DNA of 64,000 nt from Bradyrhizobium sp. MOS003 (GTDB taxonomy: Bacteria > Pseudomonadota > Alphaproteobacteria > Rhizobiales > Xanthobacteraceae). Shown piece by piece: positions 43,388 to 50,926 of the stretch. Under the pieces are notes generated by a model. The model was given only the letters and a program-made list of their open reading frames with translations. It did not search any database and was not told the DNA's origin. Position 1 is the first letter of the stretch, and every line of letters starts with the position of its first letter. Location: the NCBI RefSeq assembly GCF_003020125.1, contig NZ_PYFW01000008.1, positions 62,001 to 126,000 on the forward strand. Direction: 5' to 3'. Both the position numbers and the translations under genes were made by a program.

Positions 43388-44785
43388 ATGACCACCGTCG
43401 GTATTCGCGGCACGTTTTTCGACTTCATCGACGATCCCTGGAAGCACGTCGGCAACGAGCAGGTCGCCGCTCGCTTTTATCAGGACGGACTCATGGTCGT
43501 CACCGACGGCGTCATCAAGGCGTTCGGTGCTCATGACAAGGTTTCCGCCGCGCATCCGGGCGTCGAGATCACCCATATCAAGGACCGCATCATCGTCCCC
43601 GGGTTTATCGACGGCCACATCCATCTGCCGCAGACCCGCGTGCTCGGGGCCTATGGCGAGCAGCTGCTGCCGTGGCTGCAGAAGTGGGTCTATCCGGAAG
43701 AGCTCAAGTACCGGGATCGCAACTACGCGCGCGAGGGCGTCAAGCGTTTCCTCGACGCGTTGCTGGCGTCCGGCACCACCACCTGCCAGGCCTTCACGAG
43801 CTCCTCTCCGGTCTCCACCGAAGAGCTGTTCGAGGAGGCCGCCCGCCGCAACATGCGCGTCATCGCCGGCCTCACGGGCATCGATCGCAACGCGCCGGCG
43901 GATTTCATCGACACGCCCGAGAATTTCTATCGCGACAGCAAGCGGCTGATCGCGGAGTATCATAACAAGGGCCGCAACCTCTACGCCATCACGCCGCGCT
44001 TCGCGTTCGGTGCTTCGCCGGAATTGCTCAAAGCGTGCCAGCGCCTCAAGCACGAGCATCCGGATTGCTGGGTCAACACCCACATCTCCGAGAACCCGGC
44101 CGAATGCAGCGGCGTGCTGGTCGAGCATCCGGATTGCCAGGACTATCTCGGCGTCTACGAGAAGTTCGACCTGGTCGGTCCGAAATTCTCCGGCGGCCAC
44201 GGCGTCTATCTCTCGAACAACGAATTCCGCCGGATGTCGAAGAAGGGCGCCGCGGTGGTGTTCTGCCCGTGCTCGAACCTGTTCCTCGGCAGCGGCCTGT
44301 TCCGCCTCGGCCGCGCCACCGATCCGGAGCACCGCGTGAAGATGTCGTTCGGCACCGACATGGGCGGCGGCAACCGCTTCTCGATGATCTCCGTGCTCGA
44401 CGACGCCTACAAGGTCGGCATGTGCAACAACACGCTGCTCGACGGCAGCATCGATCCCGTGCGCAAGGACCTGGCCGAAGCCGAGCGCAACAAGCTGTCG
44501 CCCTATCGCGGCTTCTGGTCGATCACGCTCGGCGGTGCCGAGGGCCTCTACATCGACGACAAGCTCGGCAATTTCGAGCCGGGTAAGGAGGCCGATTTCG
44601 TCGCACTCGATCCGAATGGTGGCCAGATCGCGCAAGCGTGGCACCAGTCGCTCATCGCCGACGGCGCCGGCCCGCGCACGATGGACGAGGCCGCGAGCAT
44701 GCTGTTCGGCGTCATGATGGTCGGCGACGATCGCTGCGTCGACGAGACCTGGGTGATGGGCAAGCGTCTCTATAAGAAAAGCTGA
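43388..44785 (+). CDS. guaD: Guanine deaminase
   Basis: 465 aa zinc hydrolase that converts guanine to xanthine. Motifs: DGHIHLPQTRVLG (His77/His79), the GuaD-typical LLPWLQKWVYPEE, NTHISENPAEC, GHGVYLSNNE and FGTDMGGGN (Asp). The extended N-terminus and NPAE-type C-terminal domain agree with bacterial GuaD. AAGGAAGGAA lies about eight bases before the ATG. Middle gene of a putative MFS - guaD - ABM operon that would serve purine salvage or purine nitrogen use. Confidence 0.92.
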   Translation: MTTVGIRGTFFDFIDDPWKHVGNEQVAARFYQDGLMVVTDGVIKAFGAHDKVSAAHPGVEITHIKDRIIVPGFIDGHIHLPQTRVLGAYGEQLLPWLQKWVYPEELKYRDRNYAREGVKRFLDALLASGTTTCQAFTSSSPVSTEELFEEAARRNMRVIAGLTGIDRNAPADFIDTPENFYRDSKRLIAEYHNKGRNLYAITPRFAFGASPELLKACQRLKHEHPDCWVNTHISENPAECSGVLVEHPDCQDYLGVYEKFDLVGPKFSGGHGVYLSNNEFRRMSKKGAAVVFCPCSNLFLGSGLFRLGRATDPEHRVKMSFGTDMGGGNRFSMISVLDDAYKVGMCNNTLLDGSIDPVRKDLAEAERNKLSPYRGFWSITLGGAEGLYIDDKLGNFEPGKEADFVALDPNGGQIAQAWHQSLIADGAGPRTMDEAASMLFGVMMVGDDRCVDETWVMGKRLYKKS

Positions 44786-44795
44786 GACGGCTGCG

Positions 44796-45779
44796 ATGGG
44801 CGCATCTCCTGATACGACCGGCCAGCCGGTCGCTCTTGTCATCCAGCGTCGCATCGCCGACGACGGCTTTGCCGCATTCGCGCGCTGGAACGGCGAGGTC
44901 GGCGAAGCGCTCAAGGCCTGGCCCGGCTTCCTGGGCCAGGAGGTGGTGCCGCCGCAGCCGCCCGCGCATGTGGATTGGGTGACGATCCTGCGTTTCGCGA
45001 GCTCCGCCGCCGCGCGCGCCTGGCTTCAGAGCGAAGTGCGGGCGCGGCTGATCGCCGAGGTGCAGAGCTTCTTCGTCGGTTCGGAGGATGTCCATATCCT
45101 GCCCGACACCGGCGTTCAGCGCGACAGCGCGGTCTCGGCCGTCATCTCGTTCAAGGTGCCTGACGGACTCGAGAACGCGTTCCTCAAATGGCAGCAGCGC
45201 ATCCAGGCCACCGAGGCCGAGTTCAAAGGCTTCTTGCGCCACAAGATCGAGCGGCCGATTCCGGGCCTGCATGACGAATGGATCGTCATCCTGTCGTTCG
45301 ACAGCGATGCCAATCTCAATGCCTGGCTCGACTCGCCGATGCGGCAGACGCTGCTGGAGGAGGGGGCGCGCTTCAATGCCGGCATGAACGTCAAGCGCGC
45401 GAGCTATGGGTTCAATTTCTGGTTTCCCGCCGGCAAGACCCGAGCGCCGGAGCAAAGCGCGGGCCTGATCTGGAAGAGCAATCTCATCGTCCTTCTGGTG
45501 CTCTATCCCGTGGTCTATCTCTGGGGCACTTTGGTCAGCGCGCCGCTGATCGACAGTCACGGCGTGCCGGTCTGGCTGTCGCTGTTCGCAGGCAATCTCG
45601 TCAGCACCCAGCTGCTCGGGTGGTGGCTGGTGCCGGCCGCCTTCAGGGCGCTTGACTGGTGGGTCACGCCGAAGGCCGCGCTCAGTCGCCAGATCGCGGG
45701 CTACGCACTTCTTGCCGCGCTCTACGCCGCCTCGATGGCTCTGTACGCGCTGCTGCTCACGTGGCATTGGGGGCGGTGA
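44796..45779 (+). CDS. Double antibiotic-biosynthesis-monooxygenase (ABM) domain protein with membrane tail
   Basis: 327 aa. Two tandem ABM/dimeric alpha-beta-barrel domains (about 10-105 and 108-205), each ending in a WL-type helix (AAARAWLQSEVRARL, NLNAWLDSPMRQTLL). Then come about three membrane helices (NLIVLLVLYPVVYLWGTLV, SLFAGNLVSTQLLGWWLV, IAGYALLAALYAASMALYALLL). ABM folds include heme-degrading and quinol-forming monooxygenases. A soluble pseudo-dimer anchored to the inner membrane is unusual. It lies 10 bp after guaD. Confidence 0.75.
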   Translation: MGASPDTTGQPVALVIQRRIADDGFAAFARWNGEVGEALKAWPGFLGQEVVPPQPPAHVDWVTILRFASSAAARAWLQSEVRARLIAEVQSFFVGSEDVHILPDTGVQRDSAVSAVISFKVPDGLENAFLKWQQRIQATEAEFKGFLRHKIERPIPGLHDEWIVILSFDSDANLNAWLDSPMRQTLLEEGARFNAGMNVKRASYGFNFWFPAGKTRAPEQSAGLIWKSNLIVLLVLYPVVYLWGTLVSAPLIDSHGVPVWLSLFAGNLVSTQLLGWWLVPAAFRALDWWVTPKAALSRQIAGYALLAALYAASMALYALLLTWHWGR

Positions 45780-45801
45780 GGCCGAGCAGGCGGTTTGGCG
45801 C

Positions 45802-46139
45802 TCAGTTCACACTCGACAGGAAGCCCGCCAGAATCGTCCGGCTTTGGCTGAGCGTCTCGATGCGTTCATCGATGAGGCTGACCTGCTGCGCGAGTATTCT
45901 GCGCAGATTGTTGCACGGCGTGAATTCCGGATCGTTGTTCCGAACGCACGGCAGCAATTGCTGGATCGTTTCCAGCGTCATCCCGGCAGCGCCAAGCATT
46001 TTGATCCGCCGAACGGTCTCCTCTTCCGCCGGACCATAATCGCGATTGTCCGCTGCGGCGCAAGCAGTCCTTCGGCTTCGTAGTAACGCAGCATCCGGAC
46101 ACTGACGCCCGTCCTGCGGGAGAGCTCACCAATCTTCAC
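45802..46139 (-). pseudogene. MerR-family regulator, disrupted by a frameshift
   Basis: Read leftward from a GTG at 46139, the frame gives an N-terminal MerR helix-turn-helix (KIGELSRRTGVSVRMLRYYE, then AEGLLAPQR) and runs off after about 30 residues. The expected continuation, NRDYGPAEEETVRRIKMLGAAGMTLETIQQLLP to the end LAGFLSSVN, is in another frame. The switch is at about 46050 and the total of 338 nt is one base short of a multiple of three, so a single-base deletion explains it. Both halves are full length for a small MerR (about 112 aa). Alternatives are an assembly error or programmed frameshifting; no slippery run is seen. Confidence 0.7.
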
Positions 46140-46151
46140 TGAAAAATCCTG

Positions 46152-46184
46152 TTGACCCTGACAGTGCTGTCAGACCTTACAGGT
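46152..46184 (+). promoter_or_regulatory. MerR-type promoter: TTGACC, dyad CTGACAG-TG-CTGTCAG, long spacer
   Basis: TTGACC at 46152-46157 is followed at once by a perfect inverted repeat CTGACAGTGCTGTCAG (46158-46173), then a weak -10 (TTACAG or TACAGG) after a 19-20 bp spacer. Over-long spacers with the operator between the boxes are the hallmark of MerR-activated promoters. It faces the dehydrogenase gene at 46224 and begins 12 bp from the disrupted MerR gene's start. Confidence 0.72.
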
Positions 46185-46223
46185 CGTGCTCGTCCATGTG
46201 AACACCATCGCGGAGGAGCAACG

Positions 46224-47234
46224 ATGAAAGCCTACCATTTGAACGGCGCTGCCGGTGCAGGTGGCCTTGTGCTAGCCGATGTCGGTCGACCTGAACCCGC
46301 CGGCGGCGAGGTCCGTATCCGGGTCGAGGCGGCAAGCCTGAATTATCGCGACCTGATGATCCTCGACCGTGTTGGCCAAGGCGGGCTGAATGGTCGGGTG
46401 CCGTTGTCTGACGGCGCGGGTGTCGTCGACGCCATCGGTTCGGGCGTCACGCAATGGCAGCCCGGAGACCGCGTCGTCGCGTCGTTCTTTCGCGATTGGG
46501 TCGCGGGGCCGTTCAAGTCCAGCTATGGTCCGTCTGCCCTCGGTGGCAACACCATGGACGGAATGCTCCAGGAGTATGTCGTGCTGCCGGCGACTGCGCT
46601 TGTCTCCGCACCGGCGCACTTGTCCGCGGTCGAAGCGGCGACCTTGCCCTGTGCTGGCGTTACGGCCTGGCATGGCCTCATCGCTCGCGGCGGGATGGGC
46701 AAAGGCGACACGCTGCTGGTCCAGGGAACAGGCGGCGTGGCGCTGTTCGGCCTTCAGTTCGCCGCGGCGCTGGGCGCGCGCGCGATCGTGATATCCTCCT
46801 CGGATGAGAAGCTCGCCCGCGCCAAGGCGCTGGGCGGTTCTATCCTCATCAACTACCGCGACACGCCCGACTGGGATGCCGCGCTGATGAAGGCGACGGA
46901 CGGCGAAGGCGCCAGTCATATCCTCGAACTCGGTGGACCCGGCACCTATGACCGATCGCTGAGATCGCTCGCTTCGGGCGGCAAGATCATCCAGATCGGT
47001 GTCTTGACAGGGTTTGGCCCGAAGCCGGACCTCGCGCGTCTACAGTGGGAGAATGCCGACATCATCGGTGTCACCGTCGGATCGCGCGAGCATTTCACCG
47101 CCATGAATCGCTTCTTGACCGACAAGGCAATCCACCCGATCGTCGATCGGGTGTACGGTTTCGACGAGGTCCCCCACGCGTTCGCCCATCTTCGGACCGG
47201 CTCCCACTTCGGCAAGGTCGTTGTGAAGCTGTAA
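46224..47234 (+). CDS. Zinc-type alcohol dehydrogenase/quinone oxidoreductase (MDR superfamily)
   Basis: 336 aa medium-chain dehydrogenase. GroES-like domain with SLNYRDLMILDR, then the Rossmann motif GTGGVALFGLQFA near residue 173. The structural zinc cysteines are absent, as in quinone-reductase-like MDR proteins. GGAGGAGC lies upstream of the ATG. It is preceded by a MerR-type promoter, and related MerR-MDR pairs respond to reactive aldehydes, so detoxification is plausible. The RNase Z gene follows 41 bp downstream. Confidence 0.88.
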   Translation: MKAYHLNGAAGAGGLVLADVGRPEPAGGEVRIRVEAASLNYRDLMILDRVGQGGLNGRVPLSDGAGVVDAIGSGVTQWQPGDRVVASFFRDWVAGPFKSSYGPSALGGNTMDGMLQEYVVLPATALVSAPAHLSAVEAATLPCAGVTAWHGLIARGGMGKGDTLLVQGTGGVALFGLQFAAALGARAIVISSSDEKLARAKALGGSILINYRDTPDWDAALMKATDGEGASHILELGGPGTYDRSLRSLASGGKIIQIGVLTGFGPKPDLARLQWENADIIGVTVGSREHFTAMNRFLTDKAIHPIVDRVYGFDEVPHAFAHLRTGSHFGKVVVKL

Positions 47235-47275
47235 GGCCTCAGAGACGACGCTTCATCTCTGGACAAACGACGACC

Positions 47276-48178
47276 ATGTTCGCCCTGACATTCCTCGGGA
47301 CCTCTGCGAGCGTTCCGTCCGCCGAGCGCAACCATCCGGCCCTGCTGATCGAGGCGGCCGGCCAGCGCATGCTGGTCGATTGCGGCGAGGGCACGCAGCG
47401 TCAGTTGCTACGCAGCGGCGCGGGCTTTCGGCGGCTCGATCGCGTGCTGCTGACGCACGCGCATCTCGATCATGTGCTGGGCATCCCCGGTCTGTTTTCA
47501 ACATTGGGATTGCGGCGGAGTGCCGACGCGATGACCATTCATGGCGGGCCTGGCACGCTCGACATCGTCATCCGGATGCTCGCGGGCCTGTGGGGTGCGG
47601 GCAGGGCGCCGATCCCTGTCGAGTTCGCAGCCTTGAGCGAAGGACAGGTCATCGACGCCGGCGACTTCACCATCGGCTGCTTTCCGGTTCGCCACCGCGA
47701 CACCGACAGTTTTGGTTTCGTCTTCCAAAGTCCCGCGCGCCGTCATCTCTTGTCGGAACGCCTTTCGGCCTTGGGCGTGCCGGATGGCCCTATCCGTGGA
47801 GAGTTGGCTGCGGGACGAGCCATCGTGATCGCCGATCGCACGATCGATCCGGAAGACGTCCTGGGTCCGCCGAGCGGCGGCAAGAGGCTCGTCGTGATCG
47901 GCGACACCGAAACCACCGAGGGGCTGGCGCAACACGTTGCTGATGCCGATCTGCTCGTGATCGAGGCAACGTTCCTCGATCGTGATGCGTCGACCGCGCG
48001 GGACTACGGGCATCTCACCGCGGCAGAAGCGGCGTCGTTTGCGGCAGCGAGCAATGTGAAGCATCTCGTGCTGACCCATATGTCGGGACGCTATCAGAAC
48101 GAAGAGGTTCTCGCTGAGGCGGCAGGGATCTTTCCGAACAGCCGGATCGCCGCCGACTTCGATCACATCGTGATCTAG
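47276..48178 (+). CDS. rnz: Ribonuclease Z
   Basis: 300 aa metallo-beta-lactamase-fold tRNA 3' processing endonuclease. FLGTSASVPSAERN at the start, HAHLDH (about 62-67) as the zinc motif, PVRHRDTDSFGF with the further His, VIGDTETT and LTHMSGRY near the end. These match the RNase Z annotated in Bradyrhizobium. It cleaves tRNA precursors that lack an encoded CCA; the single tRNA in this window does encode CCA. The ATG is 41 bp after the dehydrogenase stop, so some transcripts may be shared. Confidence 0.87.
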   Translation: MFALTFLGTSASVPSAERNHPALLIEAAGQRMLVDCGEGTQRQLLRSGAGFRRLDRVLLTHAHLDHVLGIPGLFSTLGLRRSADAMTIHGGPGTLDIVIRMLAGLWGAGRAPIPVEFAALSEGQVIDAGDFTIGCFPVRHRDTDSFGFVFQSPARRHLLSERLSALGVPDGPIRGELAAGRAIVIADRTIDPEDVLGPPSGGKRLVVIGDTETTEGLAQHVADADLLVIEATFLDRDASTARDYGHLTAAEAASFAAASNVKHLVLTHMSGRYQNEEVLAEAAGIFPNSRIAADFDHIVI

Positions 48179-48219
48179 CCGTCGCGACGAACCATCGCCA
48201 ATCGCCGTATCGTCCGGCG

Positions 48220-48987
48220 CTATAGACCGGCGGCAACACCGAGGCGGCCGATGCCCGGCAGCTTGATGGCGGGCCGCCGGATGTCGAGGCCGAGCACGGC
48301 GCCGAAGAAGTTGAGCTCGAGGCCTTCGACCCAGCCCAGGGTCAGGCCGAGATAGCCGGAGAGCGAGGCATAGAAGCCGGTGCGCGAGGCGGTCAGCCCA
48401 ATCCATTCGCCGGAATAGGGATAATCCTTGCCGATCGCCGTCGGCGGCAGAACCGCGCGAAGTTCCGGCACGGCATCAAGAGCGGCTTGAACGAAGGTGT
48501 TCGAATTCGGTCCCGGCCAGGCGCTGTAGTCCCCGTAGGCTCGAAACTTGTAAGTCTCGATCACAGTCCGGATCCTGGGAATGAGGAACTCGGCCTGTGG
48601 CCCATCTACGGCGACGACGGTTTCCGGCAGGGCGCCGAACCACCTTCCATCGGGGGCGAAGCCGTTGCTCCGGATCGGTTCGCCCCACGCCGTGTAGTCG
48701 TATCGGCTGTAGCTGGTCGCATCCTTTTGCTTGACGACGATCCACGTGTGGACGGCGAAGATGCTTCGCCACCGGACCGTTCGGGCCGCATAAACCCGGA
48801 TCAGGGCATCGGGATGGGAAGAAGCCGGCGGCAGCAGGCCGGCGCTGGAACGGTCAGCCGTCTGCCAATTGCCGCGGCCATCTCCAAGCCAATAGTACCG
48901 CGCGGCCGACAGGCCGATCGGTACGAACAGGAGCAGGAAGAAAATGAGCACGGTTCTTCGCAAGGAGAGATCGGGTTTCGGAAGCAA
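48220..48987 (-). CDS. DUF3750 membrane-anchored protein
   Basis: 255 aa. An N-terminal hydrophobic helix (TVLIFFLLLFVPIGLSAARYY) is followed by a soluble domain with HTWIVVKQKDATSYSRYDYTAWGEPI and the block YSAWPGPNSNTF, characteristic of DUF3750 as I recall it. Ends with two glycine-rich amphipathic stretches (GFYASLSGYLGLTLGWVEGLELNFFG). Function unknown; presumably exposed to the periplasm. Convergent with rnz, 41 bp apart. Confidence 0.7.
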   Translation of the reverse strand: MLPKPDLSLRRTVLIFFLLLFVPIGLSAARYYWLGDGRGNWQTADRSSAGLLPPASSHPDALIRVYAARTVRWRSIFAVHTWIVVKQKDATSYSRYDYTAWGEPIRSNGFAPDGRWFGALPETVVAVDGPQAEFLIPRIRTVIETYKFRAYGDYSAWPGPNSNTFVQAALDAVPELRAVLPPTAIGKDYPYSGEWIGLTASRTGFYASLSGYLGLTLGWVEGLELNFFGAVLGLDIRRPAIKLPGIGRLGVAAGL

Positions 48988-49077
48988 GTCTTGAGGATAT
49001 AGGTCCTCAAAGCACTTTCACAATGATGTTCGAATGCAGATCGTCGGCCGTAAGGTCGCGCGAGACACGTTCCCGAA

Positions 49078-49314
49078 GAGATCGCTCATCGTCTATCTCT
49101 CGCATTTTCTCTTCATCAGATCGCGATCAATCTGCAGCTGTTTGATCCGGTCACGTTCACCAATCCGTACATTGTCAGCCATTGGCGAATTCTGTTTCAG
49201 ACCTTGGGCATCCTGCTCGCATCCACGATGTTCGCGCTCGCCTTCGAGTTCTAGGTGCAGCGAAGGATCGACCTGGCGCGCCGATCGCTGTTCTACAGCC
49301 GCAAAGGACCGTAG
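49078..49314 (+). pseudogene. Remnant of a membrane-protein gene (3' end, two lesions)
   Basis: SLIVYLSHFLFI is encoded in one frame (from 49078). The natural continuation, HQIAINLQLFDPVT and onward to WRILFQTLGILLASTMFALAFEF, is in the next frame from 49114 and hits TAG at 49252. Reading through gives VQRRIDLARRSLFYSRKGP and a second stop at 49312. This looks like the C-terminal helices of an integral membrane protein, perhaps an acyltransferase-3 type, broken by one frameshift and one nonsense change. The rest of the 48988-49511 gap shows nothing clear. Confidence 0.45.
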
Positions 49315-49511
49315 GACTCCTTCGGCAGGGTTGAGACCTTTTCGTCTTGCCCACGCGAACGCAGCGAGAACAAGCCGGCGATGTTCACAGAGGGGCTGGA
49401 CCGCGAAGGTCAGCGCGGCTATATGAGCGGCCTGCGAGCCGCTGATTTGCAAAATGGTCAGCCCGCCTTGCAGAACTTCCGAAGAAAGCTTAGCTATTTC
49501 AAGCACTTCGG

Positions 49512-49585
49512 TGGGGAATGGTGTAACGGTAGCACAACAGACTCTGACTCTGTTTGTCTTGGTTCGAATCCAGGTTCCCCAGCCA
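49512..49585 (+). tRNA. tRNA-Gln (anticodon CTG)
   Basis: Acceptor TGGGGAA pairs with TTCCCCA. The anticodon stem ACAGA/TCTGT encloses the loop CTCTGAC, giving anticodon CTG (reads CAG). The T-arm CTTGG-TTCGAAT-CCAGG is normal, and CCA is encoded. The D-arm GTGTAACGGTAGCAC is normal. No integrase or duplicated 3' end is visible nearby, so it is not an obvious integration site here. Confidence 0.93.
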
Positions 49586-49751
49586 GCTCCGGGCCTTCCA
49601 AGGTCCGGCTTTCCAGGTCCCTCAGTGACAGTGATTGGTCCACCGGCCGCGCCGCCGATCGCGACCGTTTGCCTCATTAGGAAACGCGTTTCCCCGGTCG
49701 GATCGCCGCGCGTTCCATCGTCCTTGGGTCACACAACTCAAGGAGATCCTG

Positions 49752-50114
49752 ATGCCATATGTCGATGGATTCGTTCTGGCCGTGCCGAACGACAAGGTCG
49801 AGGCCTACAAGACGCTGGCGACGAGCGCCTGCGCGATCTGGATGGAGCACGGCGCGCTCGATTACGTCGAGTGCATCGCCGACGACGTTCCCTATGGCGA
49901 ACTGACCTCGTTTCCGCGCGCAGTGATGGCGAAGGAGGACGAGGTCGTGGTGTTCTCCTGGATCGTATACCGCGACCGCGAGACCCGCGATGCCGTCAAC
50001 AAGAAGGTGATGGCGGATCCGCGGCTGAAGATGGAGGGCATGCCGTTTGACGGCAAGCGCATGATCTATGGCGGCTTCACGACGCTGTTGCGGGCGAGCG
50101 ACATCGTCGGCTGA
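49752..50114 (+). CDS. DUF1428 protein
   Basis: 120 aa, matching the DUF1428 (dimeric alpha-beta barrel) pattern: YVDGFVLAVPNDKVEAYKTLA, GALDYVECIADDV, VVFSWIVYRDRETRD and the ending MPFDGKRMIYGGF. The function of the family is unknown. AAGGAGATC six bases before the ATG is a strong ribosome site. Lies between tRNA-Gln and a convergent TetR gene. Confidence 0.85.
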   Translation: MPYVDGFVLAVPNDKVEAYKTLATSACAIWMEHGALDYVECIADDVPYGELTSFPRAVMAKEDEVVVFSWIVYRDRETRDAVNKKVMADPRLKMEGMPFDGKRMIYGGFTTLLRASDIVG

Positions 50115-50131
50115 CAGCGGGCGCGAGAGGC

Positions 50132-50818
50132 TTATCTCGGAGGCGCGCGGTCGACCTCCGCCTGCAGCAACAGCGCCAGGCAACCGGCGAGCCGCGTCTC
50201 CATTTCTTTGGACGACAGCGACAGCGGGCCGGGATCGTTGAGGATCGCGTTGACCAGCGTGCCCAGCACGATCTGGAAGCCGAAGGCGATGGTGCGGGTC
50301 TTTGCCGCCTTGCGGCCGGTGCCCATCGCCGGCAGCAGGAGCGGGGTGGCACGCGCGGTGGTGGCCTGCGCGAGCGCCTTGAACGGCGTCCATTTGTCCG
50401 GACGGGTGTCGTCATGCTGGAGCGCGGCACGCAGCACGCCCTCGTGGTTGCGCATCCAACCGATGATGCCGCTGACGATGATTTGGCAGAGCCTGTCGAG
50501 GCCCGGATCGGGTGACGGCGGCCTGATCCCCGCAAGCCGCTGCTCGCCATCGCGCGCGGCTAGCGCCATCAACGCGTTGAAATAGGCCTCCTTGCTCTCG
50601 AAGCGGCTGTAGAAGGCGCCGACGGTAGCCCCGACTTCGGTGCAGAGCGCCTCGATCGAAAGCTCCGCCAGGCTGCGCGTTCGCAGCATCGCGGCGCCGG
50701 CGCGCAGCAGCGCCAGCGTGGTTTCCCGGCTGCGCTTCTGCCGCGACGGGGCGACGCCCGGCAGGTCGAAATCGCGAAACTCCGGCTGGTCTGACCGTGC
50801 GCGCATCCGTGCTTGCAT
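50132..50818 (-). CDS. TetR-family regulator, probable repressor of the divergent sulfatase
   Basis: 228 aa. The helix-turn-helix (about 35-80) reads AAMLRTRSLAELSIEALCTEVGATVGAFYSRFESKEAYFNALM. The C-terminal helices are unrelated to those of the other TetR proteins here. The divergent spacer (50819-50926) holds a clean inverted repeat that overlaps a TATAAT box, placing this regulator in control of itself and of the sulfatase gene. Confidence 0.88.
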   Translation of the reverse strand: MQARMRARSDQPEFRDFDLPGVAPSRQKRSRETTLALLRAGAAMLRTRSLAELSIEALCTEVGATVGAFYSRFESKEAYFNALMALAARDGEQRLAGIRPPSPDPGLDRLCQIIVSGIIGWMRNHEGVLRAALQHDDTRPDKWTPFKALAQATTARATPLLLPAMGTGRKAAKTRTIAFGFQIVLGTLVNAILNDPGPLSLSSKEMETRLAGCLALLLQAEVDRAPPR

Positions 50819-50830
50819 CCGCCAAAAATC

Positions 50831-50853
50831 ATAATCATAATTCTGATTATAAT
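50831..50853. promoter_or_regulatory. Operator ATAATCA-n6-TGATTAT overlapping a TATAAT box
   Basis: ATAATCA at 50831-50837 is mirrored by TGATTAT at 50844-50850. The right arm runs into TATAAT (50848-50853) on the + strand, toward the sulfatase gene. A repressor bound here would cover the -10 element. No good -35 is seen at 17 bp. Confidence 0.65.
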
Positions 50854-50926
50854 TTAGGGCCGGGCGGGCCGCGGGTCAATCGCGGGCGCGACGACATGAA
50901 ACACCGGATCCGGCAGGGAGGATCAG

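Noticed and set aside
42839..44914. 691-codon open frame on the - strand across the MFS and guanine deaminase genes
   Set aside because: Antisense to two well-recognised proteins; low-complexity charged composition and no start context.
49512..49585. tRNA-Gln as an integration site for a genomic island
   Set aside because: No integrase gene or repeated tRNA 3' end in the following 14 kb.
49381..49680. 99-codon + strand frame across tRNA-Gln
   Set aside because: Reads through the tRNA gene; a coincidental open frame.
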